Source: Planctomyces sp. SH-PL62 (lineage in GTDB: Bacteria; Planctomycetota; Planctomycetia; Planctomycetales; Planctomycetaceae). From it: DNA of 47,842 nt. Shown piece by piece: positions 44,135-47,842 of the stretch (positions are counted from its first letter, which is position 1; the number at the start of each line of letters is the position of its first letter). The stretch is from positions 1-47,842 of the forward strand of contig CAMDEA010000049.1 in NCBI GenBank assembly GCA_945893045.1. The letters are read 5' to 3'. Made by a program: the position numbers and the translations under genes. The notes beneath the pieces were generated by a model. The model worked only from the letters and a program-made list of their open reading frames with translations, was not told the DNA's origin and did no database searches.

Positions 44135-45479
44135 GTCGAGCGTTCGCCCGCCGCTTCCTTCGGAGCGTCGAGCGCCTCTGCTTCCAGCGAACGACAACTT
44201 GCCAACTCTCGTCGCCGCCGAGCCAACCGCGCCACTCAAACCGCTTCCTGGATGGGCCTCACAGTCTCCAGAGTTTCCGGTCCTCGAAGTCGATCCTTCT
44301 GCCAGCGAGTTCGTTTCGGAATCTGCACTGCCAGTGCTTGAAGAAGAGCTCATCGCCGACCGCTTGCCGCCGTTCCCCGTGCCGTGGCGGCATCCGATTC
44401 TGTGCCTGTTGTGGATGGCACGCACGCTGTTCGGTCTCGCGAGCCTGACGTTACTGCTGGCGATCGCGGCCGCCGTGCCGCTCGTCAATTTTTGGGTGCT
44501 GGGTTATCTGTTGGACGTCGAAGGGCGAGTCGCCCGCAGCGGAAAAATCCGAGCCTCGTTTCCGTTACTGGGGCTGGCTCCCCGTTTTGGTTCGATCGTA
44601 TTGGGGATTTGGCTGTGTGTGCTGCCTCTGCGACTGTTGGCCGGAGCGGCCAGCGATGCCGCATTGATTGATCCGAACGGTGCGGTCGCCGCTCGTTGGG
44701 CCGGTGGGTTGTTTGTTGCGAAATGGCTGATGGCCGCGCATCTCTGTTTGGCATTGGCACGCGGTGGAGCGTTGTCCTGTTTCTTTCGGCCCATCAAAAA
44801 CGTGCGCTGGTTGTTGGCTCGCTGGCGCGATCATGACTATTGGGTCCGAGCCTCGACGGCGATCGGTCAATTTCTTTCCGGTCTGAATGCGCGGTCATAC
44901 TACTCGGCCGGTTGGCGAGGCTATCTGGGGACGGCGGCGTGGCTGGTTTTGCCATCCGCGCTGTACGGCTCAATGCACGATCCGGAGAAGCCGGCGCAGG
45001 TGCTCGTGATGCTGACCGGCGGCGTCGGTTTGTGGCTGACGCTGATGTGGGCACCGCTGCTGCAAGCCCGCTTCGCGGCCGAGAACCGTGTGCTGGCGTT
45101 TGGTGAACTCAGCAAAGCTCGCGAGCTGTTTCGCCGCGCCCCGTTCGCGTGGTTGTTCGCCATCGTGCTGACCTACTTGCTGGCGTTGCCGATGTACTTG
45201 TTCAAAGCGGTGTCGCCTCCGCAAGACGCGATGTGGTTCATCACGATCATCTTCGTGGTCTCGATCTTTCCGACGAAAGTCGCACTCGGCTGGGCCTATG
45301 GCCGCTCGATGCGCCGGCCAGAGCGTGCCTGGTGGCCGTGGCGGTTGTTGTGCAAAACGGTGCTGGGGGTGCTGGTGGCGATCTACGTCTTCATCTTGTT
45401 CTTCACCCCCGCGATCAGCGAACACGGCCGCCGCGTGCTGTTCGAGCATCACACGCTGCTGCTGCCCGTGCCGTTCTGA
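44094..45479 (+). CDS. Polytopic membrane protein of unknown function
   Basis: 461 residues from ATG 44094, 6 bases after AGGA; upstream ATG 44088 is possible but the spacing is poor. An N-terminal cytoplasmic segment of about 105 residues is Pro/Glu-rich. About seven hydrophobic segments follow (e.g. TLFGLASLTLLLAIAAAVPL, VALGWAYG region, LLCKTVLGVLVAIYVFILFF). No family recognised with confidence. The first residues (MTAKSEIRTPDPA) are encoded by a palindrome arm. Its stop converges on the molybdopterin gene, with a palindrome between. Confidence 0.75.
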   Translation: MTAKSEIRTPDPASSSVRPPLPSERRAPLLPANDNLPTLVAAEPTAPLKPLPGWASQSPEFPVLEVDPSASEFVSESALPVLEEELIADRLPPFPVPWRHPILCLLWMARTLFGLASLTLLLAIAAAVPLVNFWVLGYLLDVEGRVARSGKIRASFPLLGLAPRFGSIVLGIWLCVLPLRLLAGAASDAALIDPNGAVAARWAGGLFVAKWLMAAHLCLALARGGALSCFFRPIKNVRWLLARWRDHDYWVRASTAIGQFLSGLNARSYYSAGWRGYLGTAAWLVLPSALYGSMHDPEKPAQVLVMLTGGVGLWLTLMWAPLLQARFAAENRVLAFGELSKARELFRRAPFAWLFAIVLTYLLALPMYLFKAVSPPQDAMWFITIIFVVSIFPTKVALGWAYGRSMRRPERAWWPWRLLCKTVLGVLVAIYVFILFFTPAISEHGRRVLFEHHTLLLPVPF

Positions 45480-45482
45480 AAC

Positions 45483-45586
45483 GATGTAACCCGAAGCGTC
45501 AGCGAGGGCGAGCGTTTCACAGAACTTCAACTCTGTGAACTTTGTCTCGTGGAGAGTCCTCCCTCGCTGACGCTTCGGGTTACATC
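45483..45586. repeat. Palindrome between convergent genes (CCCGAAGCGTCAGCGAGGG type)
   Basis: Arms GATGTAACCCGAAGCGTCAG... and ...GGGTTACATC around an inner GTTTCACAGA/TCTGTGAAC hairpin. Same family as the inner palindrome at 34780-34849. The TAA stop of the minus-strand gene (45580-45582) is part of its GTAACCC motif, and the plus-strand stop lies 3 bases before it, so it could act as a bidirectional terminator. Confidence 0.85.
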
Positions 45587-47775
45587 GCTTTCGTTACTTC
45601 CACCAAGTTATCGAAAAACGTCGCGCCGCCGCCGAGGTCGGTCAGCCGCGTCGGCGTGGTCGAATTGCAATTCCGATTGCCGAGGCTGTGCTTGTTCCAC
45701 CAGACGCTCGGCGCGACGACGACTCCGGGCCGGACGCTGTCGCCGACGAGTGCTCGCGCGATGAACGAGCCGCGATCGTTGAAGATGTTGACGAGGTCGC
45801 CGTGTTGAACACCACGAGCGGTCGCATCGGCGGCGCTGATTTCCAATTGCGGTTCGACCGCCGAACGACGCAGCGAATCGACTTCAACAAACGTCGAATT
45901 CAAGAAGTGCGGCGAGGGGGGAGACAGCAGTTGCAACGGAAATCGCTTCGCTAGTTCGGGCGCGGAGGCGGGAGACTCGGCCGGAGGAATGAACGTCGGC
46001 AGCGGATCGAAACCGAGTTTCGCAAGTCGCTCACATCGCAGTTCGCATTTTTTGCTGGGCGTCGCGAAGCCACCGTTGGCGAACGGTGCGGTCAATCGTA
46101 GCCCGACCCCTTGTGGGTCGGTTGATCCCTGTAATTCGAGCGAATCATCCAGGCCACAAGGGCCTGGGCTACAGGATTCGCGACGGACCCCAGCGTCTGT
46201 CGCCGCGTTGAGCTTGATTGCCCCCTCGCGTTTCAATCTCTCCAGCGTGATGCCACGCATCGCGGCCGGTACGTTTTCGAGCGGCCCCGTTTCCCACAGC
46301 AGCTCGCGAGCGAGTTGCTCGTCGGTCACTTCAAACAACTTCGGCTCAAAGCCCAGCCGTCGCGCGAGTCCGCGAAAGACGTCGGTGTTACAACGTGCTT
46401 CGCCGAGCGGTGCGATCGCGGGGACGTTGACCTGCACGTATTGATGACCATAGGCACCGTGCAGATCGAAGTGCTCAAGCTGAGTGGTCGCCGGCAGAAC
46501 GATGTCGGCGTAATCGACGGTGTCAGTCGGAAACTGATCGTGAACGACGGTGAAAAGATCCTCGCGTCGCAACCCGGCCAGCACTCGCTGCTGATCCGGC
46601 GCGATCGCGGCGGGATTGCTGTTGTAGACGTACAACGCTTGCACCGGTGGGCCGGGTAACTCGCCATGCAACGCTTCGGCGAGCTGCGTCATGTTGACCG
46701 TGCGCGTTCCGGACGGAATCAGATCGGGGCGTTGTACCGCCGCGAGGTTGAACGCAAATGTGGCGCTCGTCGAAAGCAGAATCCCACCGGCCGGATGTCG
46801 CCAAGCTCCGATGATCGCCGGCAGACACGCGATCGTGCGCACTGCCATGCCGCCACCGGCGTGCCGCTGCAAGCCGTAGTTGATGCGGATGACACTCGGC
46901 TGCGTCTTCGCGTACTCGCGGGCCAACCGTTCGATGTCGGCGCTGTCGAGGCCCGTGATCTCGGCGACTTGCTGCGGTCCATAGTCAGACAAGACTCGTG
47001 CTCGCAGTTCATCGCTGCCGAGACAAAAATCTCGCAGGTAGTCTTCATCGGCGAGACCGTCTCGGAAGAGGACGTGCATCAGTCCGAGCGCCAGCGCTGC
47101 ATCGCTGCCCGGTCGCGGCGCGAGATGCCAATCACTGCGCGCGGCCGTGATGGAACGATACGGGTCGATGGTCACGATCTTCGCGCCGTGCCGATTGCGA
47201 GCCTCGACCATTCGCACCCACAGGTGCATGTTCGTGACCGCTGTGTTCGAGCCCCAATTGATGATGTATTGCGACTGGCTGAACGCTTCGGGGTCGGTCC
47301 CCTGCTTGCTGCCGATCGTCATTGTGTAGCCGGCACCGCCAGCGGTCGCGCAGATCGTGCGGTCCAGCAGCGAGGCTCCCAGCCGGTGAAAGAAACGGCG
47401 GTCGAGTCCTTCGCTTTGAATCTTCCCCATCGTGCCGCAGTAGCTGTAGGGCAGGATCGCTTGCGGCCCGTGTGGTCCGTCGGCGATCGCTCGGAAGCGT
47501 GCGGCGATCTCATCCAACGCGGCTTCCCAGGAGATCCGCTCAAACTGGCAGGAGCCTTTCGGACCGACTCGCCGCAGCGGGAACTGCAATCGGTCGCGGT
47601 GATAAACCCGTTCTGTGTAGCGCGAGACTTTGTGGCACAAGAAGCCGCGCGTGAAGGGATGCTCGCGGTCGCCGCGCACGGCGACGGTGCGGTCGCCATC
47701 CAACGTGACGAGCATTCCGCACGCATCAGGACAATCGTGCGGACAGACCACTCGGACGGTGCGTAGTTGAGACAT
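45580..47775 (-). CDS. Molybdopterin-dependent oxidoreductase (DMSO reductase family)
   Basis: 731 residues. The N-terminal [4Fe-4S] motif C11-x3-C15-x3-C19-x27-C47 starts the enzyme, then SWEAALDEIAARF, IINWGSNTAVTNMH, VTIDPYRSITAARSDWHLAPRPGSDAALALG and YNSNPAAIAP are bis-MGD binding segments. The C-terminal molybdopterin dinucleotide domain has LLSPPSPHFLNSTF and DLVNIFNDRGSF. Subgroup and substrate (formate-like or S/N-oxide) unclear. No Tat leader, so cytoplasmic. Residues about 535-560 are encoded by an in-frame palindrome. No electron-transfer partner is adjacent in the window. Confidence 0.9.
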   Translation of the reverse strand: MSQLRTVRVVCPHDCPDACGMLVTLDGDRTVAVRGDREHPFTRGFLCHKVSRYTERVYHRDRLQFPLRRVGPKGSCQFERISWEAALDEIAARFRAIADGPHGPQAILPYSYCGTMGKIQSEGLDRRFFHRLGASLLDRTICATAGGAGYTMTIGSKQGTDPEAFSQSQYIINWGSNTAVTNMHLWVRMVEARNRHGAKIVTIDPYRSITAARSDWHLAPRPGSDAALALGLMHVLFRDGLADEDYLRDFCLGSDELRARVLSDYGPQQVAEITGLDSADIERLAREYAKTQPSVIRINYGLQRHAGGGMAVRTIACLPAIIGAWRHPAGGILLSTSATFAFNLAAVQRPDLIPSGTRTVNMTQLAEALHGELPGPPVQALYVYNSNPAAIAPDQQRVLAGLRREDLFTVVHDQFPTDTVDYADIVLPATTQLEHFDLHGAYGHQYVQVNVPAIAPLGEARCNTDVFRGLARRLGFEPKLFEVTDEQLARELLWETGPLENVPAAMRGITLERLKREGAIKLNAATDAGVRRESCSPGPCGLDDSLELQGSTDPQGVGLRLTAPFANGGFATPSKKCELRCERLAKLGFDPLPTFIPPAESPASAPELAKRFPLQLLSPPSPHFLNSTFVEVDSLRRSAVEPQLEISAADATARGVQHGDLVNIFNDRGSFIARALVGDSVRPGVVVAPSVWWNKHSLGNRNCNSTTPTRLTDLGGGATFFDNLVEVTKAM
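46098..46172. repeat. In-frame REPIN-like doublet in the molybdopterin gene
   Basis: GTAG, hairpin CCGACCCCTTGTGGGTCGG, spacer, hairpin CCAGGCCACAAGGGCCTGG, G, CTAC, 75 bp, a multiple of three. It encodes CSPGPCGLDD... to about GVGLR within the C-terminal half of the enzyme. Confidence 0.85.
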
Positions 47776-47790
47776 GGCAATACTCGGTCT

Positions 47791-47842
47791 GGGGTCGGGC
47801 GTTCAAAATTCAAAATTGCCACAGCAATTTTGAATTTTGAAC
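47791..47842. repeat. GGGGTCGGG-type palindrome (element D), cut by the window edge
   Basis: GGGGTCGGGC, then 19-bp perfect arms (47801-47819, 47824-47842) with a 4-base loop, arm GTTCAAAATTCAAAATTGC. It lies 15 bp before the molybdopterin-gene start. The outer right end would be beyond the window. Confidence 0.75.

Overview
The window is high-GC chromosomal DNA from a member of the Planctomycetota. The assignment rests on gene content. There is a Planctomycete-type cytochrome-c/DUF1587-DUF1592-DUF1588-DUF1585 protein, a DUF1549/DUF1553 gene beside a DUF1501 gene, a large PQQ-propeller protein, an RTX protein with a planctomycete-like N-terminus, and many short intergenic palindromes. No rRNA, tRNA or CRISPR array was recognised.

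Layout. 1-134 is the 3' end of an unidentified, possibly transposase, gene. 200-7526 holds a VWA protein, two amidohydrolase-type proteins, the haem-c/DUF1592 protein and a dimethylformamidase-like protein. 7800-14268 is a plus-strand surface-glycan or acyl-sugar cluster: ACP, KAS III, DegT/DnrJ aminotransferase, membrane-anchored epimerase and GT4 glycosyltransferase, then an FmdB-type zinc ribbon. 14684-17221 carries a lipoprotein amidase, an esterase-like hydrolase, a coiled-coil protein and an HNH nuclease. 17338-21650 (minus) holds a small basic protein, a DUF1444/YtpQ-like protein, an RTX protein and a secreted protein. 21972-24736 is argH with an overlapping MFS gene. 25131-31547 (minus) is a probable operon of a PQQ/methyltransferase-like fusion, a membrane-anchored protein and an FHA pseudokinase. 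31821-40750 has an M81/MlrC protein, a papain-like membrane protein, HtpG, a TrmH/SpoU methyltransferase, RsmE and an ExeA-like ATPase. 40835-47775 has DUF1501 and DUF1549 genes, a polytopic membrane protein and a molybdopterin oxidoreductase.

The most unusual feature is the density and organisation of palindromic repeats. Eleven loci have the layout GTAG-hairpin-spacer-hairpin-CTAC (two with one base changed), which is the layout of REPIN/REP doublets. Their hairpin cores mostly differ, although one CCGGACG core recurs four times with covarying stem pairs. These elements supply the TAG stop codon of four genes, and two of them lie in frame inside coding sequences (TrmH and the molybdopterin oxidoreductase); two other palindrome types do the same in the PQQ protein and at the N-terminus of its neighbour. 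A second family has GGGGTC(A/G)GG...GACCCC ends with private arms. Two of its members are diverged copies of one 126-127 bp element, others supply the start codon or C-terminal tail of host genes. Several palindromes are nested inside one another. No transposase able to move them was found in the window.

All gene functions are inferred from motifs read by eye; no database search was run.
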